A DNA stretch of 64,000 nt from UBA7672 sp963738625 (GTDB lineage Bacteria; Pseudomonadota; Alphaproteobacteria; Caulobacterales; Hyphomonadaceae): assembly GCA_963738625.1 (NCBI GenBank), contig CAVTXH010000002.1:558001-622000 (forward strand), read 5' to 3'. The first letter of the stretch is position 1. The number at the start of each line of letters is the position of its first letter. The notes under the pieces were generated by a model. That model did not search any database and had not been told where the DNA came from. It saw only the letters and a list, made by a program, of their open reading frames with translations. Positions 7,939-16,611 of the stretch are shown piece by piece. Position numbers and translations under genes: made by a program.

Positions 7939-8762
7939 GCGCGGGTGCGAGCAGGCTGCAGGTCCGGATCCTGGGCTGCGGCTCGTCCGGCGGCGTTCCG
8001 CGTATCGGGAACGACTGGGGCGCTTGCGACCCGGCGGAGCCCAGGAACCGGCGGTCGCGGTGCGCGATCCTGGTCCGCCACTGGGACCCTGGTTCGCCTG
8101 AGCCGACCCTGGTGCTGATCGATACGTCGCCGGACATGCGCAACCAGCTTCTGGCGGCCCGGATCGACCGGCTGGACGCCGTGATCCTGACCCACGAGCA
8201 CGCCGATCAGTGCCATGGGATCGACGACCTCCGGGCGCTGGTTATTCGTCACCGCCGGCGCATGCCGGTCCACATGGACCGGCCGACCGGCCAGATCCTG
8301 CTGAGGCGGTTCGACTACTGCTTCCAGGGCGCTGGCTCATACCCCGCCATCCTGGAGGGTCTTGTGGACCTGGAGGCCGGGCAGCCCATGCGGATCGGAG
8401 GTCCGGGGGGTCAGGCCGAGTTCCTGCCGCTGGCCCAGGACCATGGCAACGGCCAGCCGTCGATGGGCTTCCGCGTCGGATCCTTTGCCTATTGTAACGA
8501 CGTCGTCCGCATGCCTGACGCCAGCCTGGCGGAGCTGGGCGGGCTGGACACGCTGGTGGTCGATGCGCTGCGCTACAAACCGCATCCGACCCATGCGCAC
8601 GTTGACCAGGCGCTGGCCTGGATCGAGCTCCTGAGGCCACGTCGGGCGATCCTGACGAACCTGCATGTCGATCTGGACTACGCCACGCTGAGCTCGGAGC
8701 TGCCGAAGGGGGTAGAGGTCGCGTACGACGGGCTGGAACTCGAAATCAGCCCAACTGGCTGA
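7935..8762 (+). CDS. MBL-fold hydrolase, PhnP-like
   Basis: A 275-residue metallo-beta-lactamase-fold enzyme. The N-terminus LQVRILGCGSSGGVPRIGN is the PhnP/RNase Z-like signature; metal ligands lie in LTHEHADQCHGIDDLR, AQDHGNG, VVDALRY and TNLHVDLDY. PhnP members are cyclic phosphodiesterases; in alphaproteobacteria a gene of this type regularly follows tatD. The start ATG at 7935 overlaps the tatD stop by four bases. Two Cys (GACDPAE and RSRCAIL) match the structural zinc region seen in PhnP. The physiological substrate is unknown. Confidence 0.85.
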   Translation: MSAGASRLQVRILGCGSSGGVPRIGNDWGACDPAEPRNRRSRCAILVRHWDPGSPEPTLVLIDTSPDMRNQLLAARIDRLDAVILTHEHADQCHGIDDLRALVIRHRRRMPVHMDRPTGQILLRRFDYCFQGAGSYPAILEGLVDLEAGQPMRIGGPGGQAEFLPLAQDHGNGQPSMGFRVGSFAYCNDVVRMPDASLAELGGLDTLVVDALRYKPHPTHAHVDQALAWIELLRPRRAILTNLHVDLDYATLSSELPKGVEVAYDGLELEISPTG

Positions 8763-8782
8763 TCTTATTCAATTTCCAATTG

Positions 8783-8802
8783 CGCATAATGTTGATTATG
8801 CG
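8783..8802. promoter_or_regulatory. perfect 20-bp inverted repeat upstream of mazG
   Basis: CGCATAAT-GTTG-ATTATGCG is an exact 8-bp palindrome with a 4-base centre in an AT-rich pocket between the MBL hydrolase stop (8762) and mazG (8828). It looks like an operator for a dimeric repressor, or a short hairpin in the mazG leader, and suggests mazG has its own promoter. Confidence 0.5.
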
Positions 8803-8812
8803 ACTTGCGTAT

Positions 8813-8819
8813 GGAGGAG
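8813..8819 (+). promoter_or_regulatory. ribosome-binding site deciding the mazG start
   Basis: GGAGGAG lies 8 bases before the ATG at 8828, making that the start rather than the in-frame TTG/ATG codons at 8780-8800, which fall inside the palindrome. Confidence 0.75.
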
Positions 8820-8827
8820 TGACGGCG

Positions 8828-9703
8828 ATGGCGGATCTCGTCGGGACGGAATCTGACGCCGGCGGCCAGCCGTCTGGCGACCGCTCCCTCCCCCGCTCGG
8901 GAGAGCCATTCAGGGACCTCGTAGCGTTAATGGCTCGGCTGCGGACGCCTGGGACCGGATGCCCGTGGGACCTCGAGCAGACCTTTGAGACCATCGCGCC
9001 GTACACGATCGAGGAAGCCTACGAGGTCGCAGACGCCATCCAGCGCCGAGACATGGGCGAGCTGAAGGCCGAGCTGGGCGACCTGCTGTTCCAGTCAGTC
9101 TTCCACGCCCGTATGGCCGAGGAAGCTGGACACTTCGATATCGATGACGTGGTCCGCGGCCTTGTCTCCAAGATGATCGACCGGCACCCCCATGTGTTCG
9201 GCGAAGCCGCCATAGACGGCGCTGAAGCCCAGACCGGCGCCTGGGAGGTCATGAAGGCGGCTGAGCGGGCCGAGAAGGCGAAGGGCGGCCCGGTAAGCGC
9301 CCTGGATGGGGTCGCGCTGGCTCTGCCGGCCTTGATGCGGGCTGAGAAGCTCACCAAGCGAGCTGCGAGGGTCGGTTTCGACTGGCCATCGCCGGAACCG
9401 GTGCTGGACAAGCTGCAGGAAGAGATTGGCGAGCTGAAGGAAGCAATCGCTGAACCGAAGCCGGATCAGGCCCACGTAGCCGAGGAATTGGGCGATATCC
9501 TGTTCGTGGTGGCCAACCTGTGCCGCAAGCTGCAGGTCGATCCAGAGGAGGCGCTTCGTTCAGCCAACGCAAAGTTTGTGAAACGGTTTGCTGGTATGGA
9601 ACAGTTAGCCCGGTCTCGTGGGCTCGACTTCGCCAAGCTCTCTCTAGACGAGCAGGAAGCGCTCTGGACAGCCGTGAAGGTCGCGGAGCGAGCCGGGCGA
9701 TAG
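8828..9703 (+). CDS. mazG: nucleoside triphosphate pyrophosphohydrolase MazG
   Basis: A 291-residue all-alpha NTP pyrophosphatase that hydrolyses (d)NTPs to NMP and PPi, a house-cleaning or ppGpp-lowering role. Two tandem MazG domains are visible: the first with CPWDLEQTFETIAPYTIEEA and ELKAELGDLLFQ, the second with EEIGELKEAI and EELGDILFVVANL, each with the E-x-x-E...E-x-x-D metal motif. A strong ribosome-binding site fixes the start; a 20-bp palindrome sits 25 bases upstream. Residues 1-35 before the first domain are variable. It converges on the MobA-like gene with a 34-base gap. Confidence 0.93.
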   Translation: MADLVGTESDAGGQPSGDRSLPRSGEPFRDLVALMARLRTPGTGCPWDLEQTFETIAPYTIEEAYEVADAIQRRDMGELKAELGDLLFQSVFHARMAEEAGHFDIDDVVRGLVSKMIDRHPHVFGEAAIDGAEAQTGAWEVMKAAERAEKAKGGPVSALDGVALALPALMRAEKLTKRAARVGFDWPSPEPVLDKLQEEIGELKEAIAEPKPDQAHVAEELGDILFVVANLCRKLQVDPEEALRSANAKFVKRFAGMEQLARSRGLDFAKLSLDEQEALWTAVKVAERAGR

Positions 9704-9737
9704 CGCTCGCCTGAAGGCCCGCCTCCCGAAAGCCCGC

Positions 9738-10463
9738 CTAGTGGCCGCCGGCCCGCTTTCTTGGCCCTGCCCGATATGTTCTGAGATCGATTGGATCGGA
9801 CGGAGAATGGTTCGTGCTCAGCAACGGAGCCTGATGAGCATACCGGCTGCGAATTGTGATCTGGCCACGCGCAATGTCGAGATCTTCCTTGGTGTCGATG
9901 TCGAACAGCAGCGGCGCCGGCGTCTCCAGTCCAACGACGTCGAATTGCCCACTGCGCACGACGGCCTTCGCGCCATCATCGCCCCGGAGCAACGCCAGCG
10001 AGTCGAAGCAGGCGGAGTTGAACGCTGTCGGCGGGCGCACGCCATCCGTACCGCCTGAATGCACGATGTCCGGCCCGGCGCCGCGGACGCCTAGCCGCGC
10101 CACCGTATCGCGCAACAGGCGCTCCTCGACGAATGGCATGTCGGCCATGACCAACAGCATCGCATCAGGCTTGAACTGCAGCGCGACCTGCACACCGACG
10201 GCGATCGAATGCCCTAGCCCATCCTTCGGCTTCTTGTTCAGCGCGATCACGAAGCGGTCGATCAGACGCTCGCCAATCTCTTTCCGGTCCGAAGGGCACA
10301 CCGCAACTTTCACCAGCGCATCCAGGCCGGCGGCAATCCTGGCCGCATGCTCGACCAGCGGCTTGTTGCCCAGCATCGCCAACAGCTTGTCCCGCCGTCC
10401 ATAGCGGCGCGACAGGCCCGAAGCTAGCAGGATGACCGCCGTGCGGTTCATCGCAATGCTCAT
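9738..10463 (-). CDS. MobA-like nucleotidyltransferase (molybdenum cofactor type)
   Basis: A 241-residue NTP transferase with the signature LLASGLSRRYGRRDKLL, close to the L-A-A-G-x-S-x-R-x-G...K-L of MocA/MobA enzymes, and VMADMPFVEE for metal and nucleotide binding. MocA-type enzymes attach CMP (MobA: GMP) to molybdopterin. Its ATG overlaps the xdhC stop (ATGA), so the two are co-translated, which favours a role in maturing a molybdenum hydroxylase. The usual A-A-G reads A-S-G. No molybdoenzyme is in the window. Confidence 0.78.
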   Translation of the reverse strand: MSIAMNRTAVILLASGLSRRYGRRDKLLAMLGNKPLVEHAARIAAGLDALVKVAVCPSDRKEIGERLIDRFVIALNKKPKDGLGHSIAVGVQVALQFKPDAMLLVMADMPFVEERLLRDTVARLGVRGAGPDIVHSGGTDGVRPPTAFNSACFDSLALLRGDDGAKAVVRSGQFDVVGLETPAPLLFDIDTKEDLDIARGQITIRSRYAHQAPLLSTNHSPSDPIDLRTYRAGPRKRAGGH

Positions 10464-11422
10464 CCCGCCACCGTCCGACCTGTATAGACCGCGAGGATCT
10501 CTGCGAGCGCAGATACCGCGAGCGTACGAGGATCGCGCGAAGCGAACAATCCGATTGGCCCCTTGAGGCGCGCAATGTCGTCTGGCCCTGCGCCAAGTGC
10601 CCGCAGTGTCTCCACGCGGCGCTCATGCGTCTGCCGCGAACCCAGCGCGCCGACGTAGAAGGCGTCACTCCGCAAAGCGTCTAGCAGCAGCGGCGCTTCC
10701 CATTCGTGTTCGTGGAAGAGACATGCAACCGCCGTGTGCGCATCGAGCGGGAGTTTCGGCGTCGAGCGCGGCGTCGTCAGCTGGATGAGCTCGTGCGCGT
10801 GCGGCTTACAGAACTCCAGCGTCGCGGGTTCCTGACTCACAACGACAATCTCAGCGTCAGCAGTGCGAGCCAGCTGGCTCATCGCCACGATCTCCCATCC
10901 ACGCCCCGCCAACAGAATTCTCAGTTTCGGCTCGAACCGGCGGGCGAACTCCCCAGGCCCGGCCTTCGCTTCACCTTGCTCGACGCGAATGGTCGATCGC
11001 GTGGAGGTTGGATCGAACGACATGGAGAATGACTTGCGCGAGTGGCCCAGCGCAATCGCGTGTTGCAGTACGGCGCGGTCAACGCCAACGTCGACATAAA
11101 GATCGATGCCGCCACCGCACGGCAGGCGAACATCGAGATAAGGCGAACCGCGGCCATACCGTAGCGTCCGGTTGGCGCCATCCTTCATGGCGATCTGGGC
11201 TTCCTCGGTCAGCGCCTGTTCGAGGCACCCCCCGGAAATGCTGCCCGCAAACCGCTTGTCGCCGGCCACGGCCAGCTGAGCGCCAAGCGGTCTCGAGAAC
11301 GGGCCGTCGAGGCTTGTTATGGTGACCAGAGCGGCTGGTCGGCCCGAAGCAAGCTCCGCCTCCGCGAAAGCCAGTACGTCTAGATCGCCATTAAGCCCGG
11401 GCGGGAGGGCGCGTTCGGTCAT
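10460..11422 (-). CDS. xdhC: XdhC-family molybdenum cofactor insertion protein
   Basis: About 320 residues. The N-terminal XdhC/CoxI domain carries ALVTITSLDGPFSRPLGAQL, GSISGGCLEQ and LPCGGGIDLYV; the C-terminal half is a Rossmann domain (ILLAGRGWEIVAMSQL, YVGALGSRQTHERR, PIGLFASRDPRTLAVSALAEI). XdhC binds sulfurated molybdenum cofactor and delivers it to xanthine dehydrogenase-type enzymes. The usual Rossmann G-x-G-x-x-x reads AGRGWEI. The ATG at 11422 is preferred over one at 11530 because the extra 36 residues are Arg/Lys-rich and non-conserved in look. Stop overlaps the MobA-like start. Confidence 0.85.
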   Translation of the reverse strand: MTERALPPGLNGDLDVLAFAEAELASGRPAALVTITSLDGPFSRPLGAQLAVAGDKRFAGSISGGCLEQALTEEAQIAMKDGANRTLRYGRGSPYLDVRLPCGGGIDLYVDVGVDRAVLQHAIALGHSRKSFSMSFDPTSTRSTIRVEQGEAKAGPGEFARRFEPKLRILLAGRGWEIVAMSQLARTADAEIVVVSQEPATLEFCKPHAHELIQLTTPRSTPKLPLDAHTAVACLFHEHEWEAPLLLDALRSDAFYVGALGSRQTHERRVETLRALGAGPDDIARLKGPIGLFASRDPRTLAVSALAEILAVYTGRTVAG

Positions 11423-11590
11423 GTCGCTCTGTTTTGTCTTCGCGCGGCGTTCGCGCCCCTTGCCTCCCCGGCGGCATCGGGCATAGCGCTTCCTCGACAA
11501 TTTCGTAGCCAGCTTGGCTCCGGGGGTCAACGCAACGGGCTGCCGGATCTTCCTGGATGCGTTTTCGAACGGCTGCCTACAGGAATCAAC

Positions 11591-13144
11591 ATGACGACCG
11601 CCGCCCAGCTTCTCGAACAGGACTTTTCAACCATGCCGGACATGATCCGCGCGCATGCGAAGGAGCGTCCTGATCATCCCGCGGTGATCGATGGTGACCG
11701 CACCGTGACCTTCGCGAAGTTCGATGCGTTGATTGATCGAGCGGCTGCCGCCCTGCAACGCGACGGCGTCGGCAATCGCGGGGCGGCGGCGATCTGCGGG
11801 CCATCTTCGATCGAATACGTCACCGTGTTTGTAGCGGCCCTGCGAGTGGGCGCCGCGGCCTGCCCGCTAGCGCCTTCATCGACGCCGGAACAGCTCGCGG
11901 CGATGGTGCGGGACTGCGGCGCCAGCCTCCTGTTTGTCGATGACGGCGTGTCCGCGGCGCTCGACGCGATGACGGACAGATTGACCGTGAAGCGCATCGC
12001 GCTGGAGGGCTTATCCAACCCTTCGTTCGAGTCATGGCTTGCGCCGGCCGGCGCCAAACCTGTTGCGGCTGCGATCGATCCGGAACAGGTTTTCAACATC
12101 ATCTATTCGTCAGGTACGACCGGCACGCCGAAAGGGATCGTCCAACCGCACCGCATGCGCTGGGGTCACATACGCCGCGCCGAGGCGCTGGGCTACGGGC
12201 CCGACGCAACCACCGTCGTATCGACGCCGCTCTACTCCAACACGACTTTGGTCAGCCTCATACCCGCGCTGGTGCGCGGCGGCGCGGTCGTGCTGATGCG
12301 CAAGTTCGACGCGCGCGGCTTCCTCGAGCTGTCGCAGAAGCACCGCGCCACACACGCCATGCTGGTGCCGGTGCAGTACCGCCGCTTGATGGACCTGCCT
12401 GACTTCGACAGTTTCGACTTGTCCTCCTATCGCATGAAGACCTGCACCAGCGCGCCGTTCGGCGCCGATCTGAAGGCGGATGTCCTGAAGCGCTGGCCCG
12501 GCGGTCTGGTCGAAATCTACGGCATGACAGAAGGCGGCGGATCCTGCCTGCTCCGCGCGCACGAGTTTCCGCATAAGCTGCATACGGTCGGACAGCCTGC
12601 GCAGGGTCACGACATCCGCATCATCGGCGAGGACGGCAAAGAGGTCGCGCGCGGCGAGCTCGGCGAAGTTGTCGGCCGCTCGATGTCGATCATGACCGGC
12701 TATCATAACCAACCAAAGAAGACGGCCGAGGCCGAATGGCGCAGCCCCGATGGTCTGCGCTTCATCCGCACGGGCGACGTCGCCCGCTTCGATGAGGATG
12801 GATTCCTGGTCCTGGGCGACCGGAAGAAGGACATGATCATCACCGGCGGCTTCAACGTTTATCCAAGCGACCTCGAGGCCGAACTTGCAAAGCATCTGGC
12901 TGTGGCCGAGTCCGCAGTCGTCGGCATCCCGTCCCGCGAATGGGGCGAGACGCCAGCAGCGTTCGTCGTGCTGCGGCCCGGCCAATCGATCGATTCCGAA
13001 GAGCTGCGCCAGTGGATGAATGCCCGCGTCGGCAAAACGCAGCGGCTTACCTGGCTCAACATCGTTGACGCCCTGCCGCGCTCACCGATCGGCAAGGTAC
13101 TGAAGCGCGAGCTGCGTGACGGGTTCAAGGCGCAGAAGGCCTGA
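11591..13144 (+). CDS. class I adenylate-forming acyl-CoA ligase
   Basis: A 517-residue AMP-binding enzyme that activates a carboxylic acid to its CoA thioester. The ATP motif is IIYSSGTTGTPKGIV; later motifs are IYGMTEGGG, RTGDVARFDEDGFLVLGDRKKDMIITGG and, near the C-terminus, SPIGKVLKRELRD with the adenylation Lys. The length suits medium/long-chain or aryl acid ligases rather than acetyl-CoA synthetase. A short AGGAA site precedes the ATG. It is the first of two such ligases, separated by a reverse-strand propeller lipoprotein whose stop is 3 bases away. The substrate is not predictable from sequence alone. Confidence 0.88.
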   Translation: MTTAAQLLEQDFSTMPDMIRAHAKERPDHPAVIDGDRTVTFAKFDALIDRAAAALQRDGVGNRGAAAICGPSSIEYVTVFVAALRVGAAACPLAPSSTPEQLAAMVRDCGASLLFVDDGVSAALDAMTDRLTVKRIALEGLSNPSFESWLAPAGAKPVAAAIDPEQVFNIIYSSGTTGTPKGIVQPHRMRWGHIRRAEALGYGPDATTVVSTPLYSNTTLVSLIPALVRGGAVVLMRKFDARGFLELSQKHRATHAMLVPVQYRRLMDLPDFDSFDLSSYRMKTCTSAPFGADLKADVLKRWPGGLVEIYGMTEGGGSCLLRAHEFPHKLHTVGQPAQGHDIRIIGEDGKEVARGELGEVVGRSMSIMTGYHNQPKKTAEAEWRSPDGLRFIRTGDVARFDEDGFLVLGDRKKDMIITGGFNVYPSDLEAELAKHLAVAESAVVGIPSREWGETPAAFVVLRPGQSIDSEELRQWMNARVGKTQRLTWLNIVDALPRSPIGKVLKRELRDGFKAQKA

Positions 13145-13147
13145 ACT

Positions 13148-14767
13148 CTACTTCGCTTTCGGCGCGATCCTGTATATCGCGTTTGTGATATCCGACGAAA
13201 CGTAGATCGCCCCGTCCCTCTTCGACACCGCTACGCCGGTCGTCGTATAGGCCGGCAGCGTTCCTTCGGCGGCCGGAAGGCCCGTCTTGAGGCCTTCGGC
13301 GATCACCGTCGTCGACTTGTCCTTCGGATCGAAAGCGATCAGACGGCCTGCGCCGGCCTCGGCCAGGTAGACACGGCCATCTGCGCCGATGTCGATGCCT
13401 TCCGGCCCCGCCAGGCCCTGGAGCACCCGGACCACGTCCCTCGTTGCGAGATCGACGCTGGCCAGCGCTCCATTGGACTCTGTAACATAGAGCTTACCGT
13501 CGGCCGCCTCAGCCATCGCCACCGGGAAGTTGAGACCCGAGACCAATGGCTCGCCAGGCGCGGCGCCATCGACAACGGCTCGAATGGCGCCAGCCGCTGC
13601 CTCCAGAGCGATCAAGCGGCCATCGGAAAGCTCCAGCGCGTCGGTTGGCGCAGCGAAGCCGCGATGAATCACAGCGGCGCCCGTTGCCCGGTCCACCACC
13701 TGCACCATGCCTGCGGCCCAGCTGGCAATCAGAATCTTCGACTTGCCGGCGCCCACGCCGAGTTGGTTCTCGGTTTCGTCCCGGTACATGCGAAGAGGAT
13801 CAGTGATGGCTTTCGTGCCGGTGTCGATGACGCGGTAGGCGAAGATATCCGCTACGTGCAGCTTCTCGCCTTCCGGGCCGTCGGTGATCGCAAGATCGGT
13901 CGGCGTGGCGAGCAAGCCGCTCACGACCGTGCGCACGGCGCCGTCCGCTGGATTCACTTCATAGATCGTCGCGTCCGTCATGTTCGACACATAGATCATC
14001 CCGTTCGGCGCGATCGCGAGATTGTCCAGCGCCGGCTTCAGCGTCGCCACCACAGACACGGCCTTCGTTTTCATGTCGATGCGCTTCACTTCACCGGTCT
14101 TGGTGTCGATGGCGTATAGATTTCCATCCGGCCCGAAATTCGCTGCTGCCGGAATCTGGAAGCCAGCGGCTACGACGGTGTCCGCGCCTGTCTTGGGATC
14201 GACCTTCACGATGGCGTTCTTGAACCAGAGCGGACCGTAGAGCATGCCGTCCGGCCCGACCTCAAAGCCGTTGAAGCCGCCGAGGTCCTTGCGGATCAGG
14301 CGCGCCCCACCCGTTCCCCTCCAGTCCGCTTCATAGAGAGCATCGCCGAGAAAGACTTGCGTGAAGTAGAGCCTGCCGTCTGGCGTGAAGGCCAGCGAGT
14401 TGGCGCCTGGCAGGCCGGAAGATACCATCTTCGGCTGACCGCCCTTTTCCTGAACGAACACTTTTCCGGTTAGATAGCCCGTCCACGCCATCACGCCGTC
14501 TGGTCCGAAGGCGATATCGTCCGCCATGCCATCCGGCGGGCCTAGCCGCGTCGTTACCTCGCCTGTCGCTGGATTGACCGCATAGATGGCTTGCCCAACG
14601 ACGCTGCCCGCCAGGATCGTGCCGTCAGGCTCGATCGCCAGGCCGTGCAGGCCGTGGAAAGGCGATGGGCCGATGAACTCACTCACTTCGTAGGTCGCCG
14701 GCTTGTCCGGCGCGCCGCAGGCGGCGAACAAAAGCGCAGGAACAGCAGCTCGCAGGACCCTGATCAT
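13148..14767 (-). CDS. NHL/SMP-30-type beta-propeller lipoprotein
   Basis: A 539-residue exported protein: signal sequence with lipobox FAAC at its end, then a repeating pattern of about 40-residue blades, each with a G/P-D-G-x-(I/L/V)-Y core (for example FGPDGNLYAIDTKTG, IAPNGMIYVSNMTD, AAPDG-like variants, IGADGRVYLAEAG), enough for two six-bladed propellers. Such proteins include gluconolactonases, virginiamycin B lyase-like enzymes and non-enzymatic binders. GGGGAGA before the ATG at 14767 fixes the start. Placed between two acyl-CoA ligases and facing a TonB receptor, it may handle an extracytoplasmic ligand or lactone; that is inference. Confidence 0.8.
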   Translation of the reverse strand: MIRVLRAAVPALLFAACGAPDKPATYEVSEFIGPSPFHGLHGLAIEPDGTILAGSVVGQAIYAVNPATGEVTTRLGPPDGMADDIAFGPDGVMAWTGYLTGKVFVQEKGGQPKMVSSGLPGANSLAFTPDGRLYFTQVFLGDALYEADWRGTGGARLIRKDLGGFNGFEVGPDGMLYGPLWFKNAIVKVDPKTGADTVVAAGFQIPAAANFGPDGNLYAIDTKTGEVKRIDMKTKAVSVVATLKPALDNLAIAPNGMIYVSNMTDATIYEVNPADGAVRTVVSGLLATPTDLAITDGPEGEKLHVADIFAYRVIDTGTKAITDPLRMYRDETENQLGVGAGKSKILIASWAAGMVQVVDRATGAAVIHRGFAAPTDALELSDGRLIALEAAAGAIRAVVDGAAPGEPLVSGLNFPVAMAEAADGKLYVTESNGALASVDLATRDVVRVLQGLAGPEGIDIGADGRVYLAEAGAGRLIAFDPKDKSTTVIAEGLKTGLPAAEGTLPAYTTTGVAVSKRDGAIYVSSDITNAIYRIAPKAK

Positions 14768-14909
14768 CGTTATCTCCCCAATCGGGCGACTATTGCGCTC
14801 TGATGTGAGGATACCCATCCAGCGGCCCCGCGCCATGCCTTCCCTGGCGACATTGCCCCCGCCCTGCCCGGCGCTTTATGGTCCGCCAAAAAGGGCGAGG
14901 GAACGAAAC

Positions 14910-16487
14910 ATGAGCCTGGGCGGACAACCGACGGACGAGCAGCTGATCGCCAGCGGCATGACCGTGGCGATGCATGCTCGCCGGACCCCCGACAGGCTGG
15001 CGCTCATCTCGCCGTCCGGCAGCCGCACATGGTGCGAACTCAACGACCGAGCCAACCAGCTGGTGCGGGCGTTCCGGAAGCGCGGCCTACGGTCGGGCGA
15101 CGGCGTGGCCTTGCTGGCGCATAACGGCCCCGAATTCGTGGAGGTGTGGGCGGCGGCCCAGCGTGCGGGCCTGCGCCTGACGGCGGTCAACTGGCACCAG
15201 TCTTCCGAGCTCGTCGCTTACGTAGTCGACAACTGCGATGCCAAGGCGCTGGTCGCCAGCAGTCGTTTCGCGGCCGCAGCTGTCGAAGCGGCAATCCTGT
15301 CAGGCGAGCTGACCGTCAAGCTGAGCTTCGCCGGCGCCATCGATGGCTTCGATGATTACGAAAGGGCGCTGGCGGCCGAGTCCACTGAGAATATCGACAA
15401 TCCCGAAGCTGGCTCGACCATGCTCTATACCTCCGGCACGACCGGTCGCCCCAAGGGCGTCTACCGGCGAAACCGGCCCGTCGTTTCCCAGCTGACCAAT
15501 GTCGCCAACGACACTGCGATGTGGAGGCCGGGCGAAGACGTTGCGCTAGTCACCGGCCCGCTCTATCACGCGGCGCCGCTCGGAATAAATCTCGTCATCC
15601 CCATCAACGCGGGCGTCACCGTCCTGCTGATGGACAAATGGGACGCCGAAGAAACGCTGCGCCTAATCGACAGGTACAAGGCGACGCACACTCACGTCGT
15701 GCCGACGATGATGCACCGCATGCTTCAACTGCCTGAGGAGACGCGGAAGAAGTACGATGTCAGCTCCATGCGCTGGATCATACATGGCGCCGCGCCCTGT
15801 CCTGCGCATGTCAAGCAGGCCATGATGGATTGGTTCGGCCCTGTCATTTACGAATACTACTCATCGACCGAAGGCGGCGGCGTTTTCATCGGCCCGCACG
15901 AGTGGCTGAAGAAGCCGGGCGCAGTCGGCAAGGCCGTCGCCGGCGTCGAGATCAAGCTCTTGGATGCCGAAGGCAATCCAGTGCAGCCGGGACAGGAAGG
16001 CCTCATCTATGTGAAGGCGCCGCCCACCGGGCGGTTCGAATACTACAAGGAGCCGGCCAAGACGGAGTCGAGCTATCGCGGCGACTGGTTCACGTTGGGC
16101 GACATGGGCCGCCAGGATGCCGACGGCGACCTGTTCCTGACCGGCCGCACGGCCGAGCTGATCATCTCGGGTGGCGTCAACATCTACCCCGTCGAGATCG
16201 ATGAGGTGCTGATCCGCCATGAAGGCATCGCCGATGCCGCCGTGGTGGGCGTTCCCAACGAGGACTGGGGTGAAGAGATAAAAGCCGTCGTCGAGCTGAA
16301 GCCCGGATGGAAGCCCGGCCCGGAAACCACCCAGTCCATCCTCGACTTCGCCAGAGACAAACTTCCCGGCTTCCAGCGCCCCCGCACCGTCGATTTCGTC
16401 GACGCCCTGCCCCGCAACGCCGCCGGCAAAGTGCTCAGAGCCCAGGTCCGCGCGCCGTACTGGAAAGGCCGGTCAAAGAGTATTTAG
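14910..16487 (+). CDS. class I adenylate-forming acyl-CoA synthetase
   Basis: A 525-residue AMP-binding ligase, related to but clearly distinct from the one at 11591. Motifs: MLYTSGTTGRPKGVY for ATP, YYSSTEGGG, TLGDMGRQDADGDLFLTGR, ELIISGGVNIYP and the C-terminal NAAGKVLRAQVR with the catalytic Lys. It aligns in layout with the FadD/bile-acid or cyclohexanecarboxylate-type ligases. The ATG at 14910 follows a GCGAGGG site; an upstream in-frame start at 14703 would run through the divergent promoter. A strong hairpin follows at 16561-16586. Confidence 0.87.
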   Translation: MSLGGQPTDEQLIASGMTVAMHARRTPDRLALISPSGSRTWCELNDRANQLVRAFRKRGLRSGDGVALLAHNGPEFVEVWAAAQRAGLRLTAVNWHQSSELVAYVVDNCDAKALVASSRFAAAAVEAAILSGELTVKLSFAGAIDGFDDYERALAAESTENIDNPEAGSTMLYTSGTTGRPKGVYRRNRPVVSQLTNVANDTAMWRPGEDVALVTGPLYHAAPLGINLVIPINAGVTVLLMDKWDAEETLRLIDRYKATHTHVVPTMMHRMLQLPEETRKKYDVSSMRWIIHGAAPCPAHVKQAMMDWFGPVIYEYYSSTEGGGVFIGPHEWLKKPGAVGKAVAGVEIKLLDAEGNPVQPGQEGLIYVKAPPTGRFEYYKEPAKTESSYRGDWFTLGDMGRQDADGDLFLTGRTAELIISGGVNIYPVEIDEVLIRHEGIADAAVVGVPNEDWGEEIKAVVELKPGWKPGPETTQSILDFARDKLPGFQRPRTVDFVDALPRNAAGKVLRAQVRAPYWKGRSKSI

Positions 16488-16560
16488 CAGTGCGCTTTGC
16501 GACGATCGACGCTCCGGCATCCGCTCGCGGATTGCAAGTAACGGCGCCCAAGCCAAACAA

Positions 16561-16586
16561 GAAGGGCGCGCCGAAGCGCGCCCTTC
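16561..16586. terminator. 10-bp hairpin between converging ligase and TonB receptor genes
   Basis: GAAGGGCGCG (16561-16570) pairs exactly with CGCGCCCTTC (16577-16586) around a 6-base loop. On the minus strand it is followed by TTGTTTGG, a weak T-tract, so it most likely ends the receptor transcript; it can also serve the ligase. Confidence 0.7.
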
Positions 16587-16611
16587 AAGGTCAGGCTGTT
16601 CAGTAAAGCGA

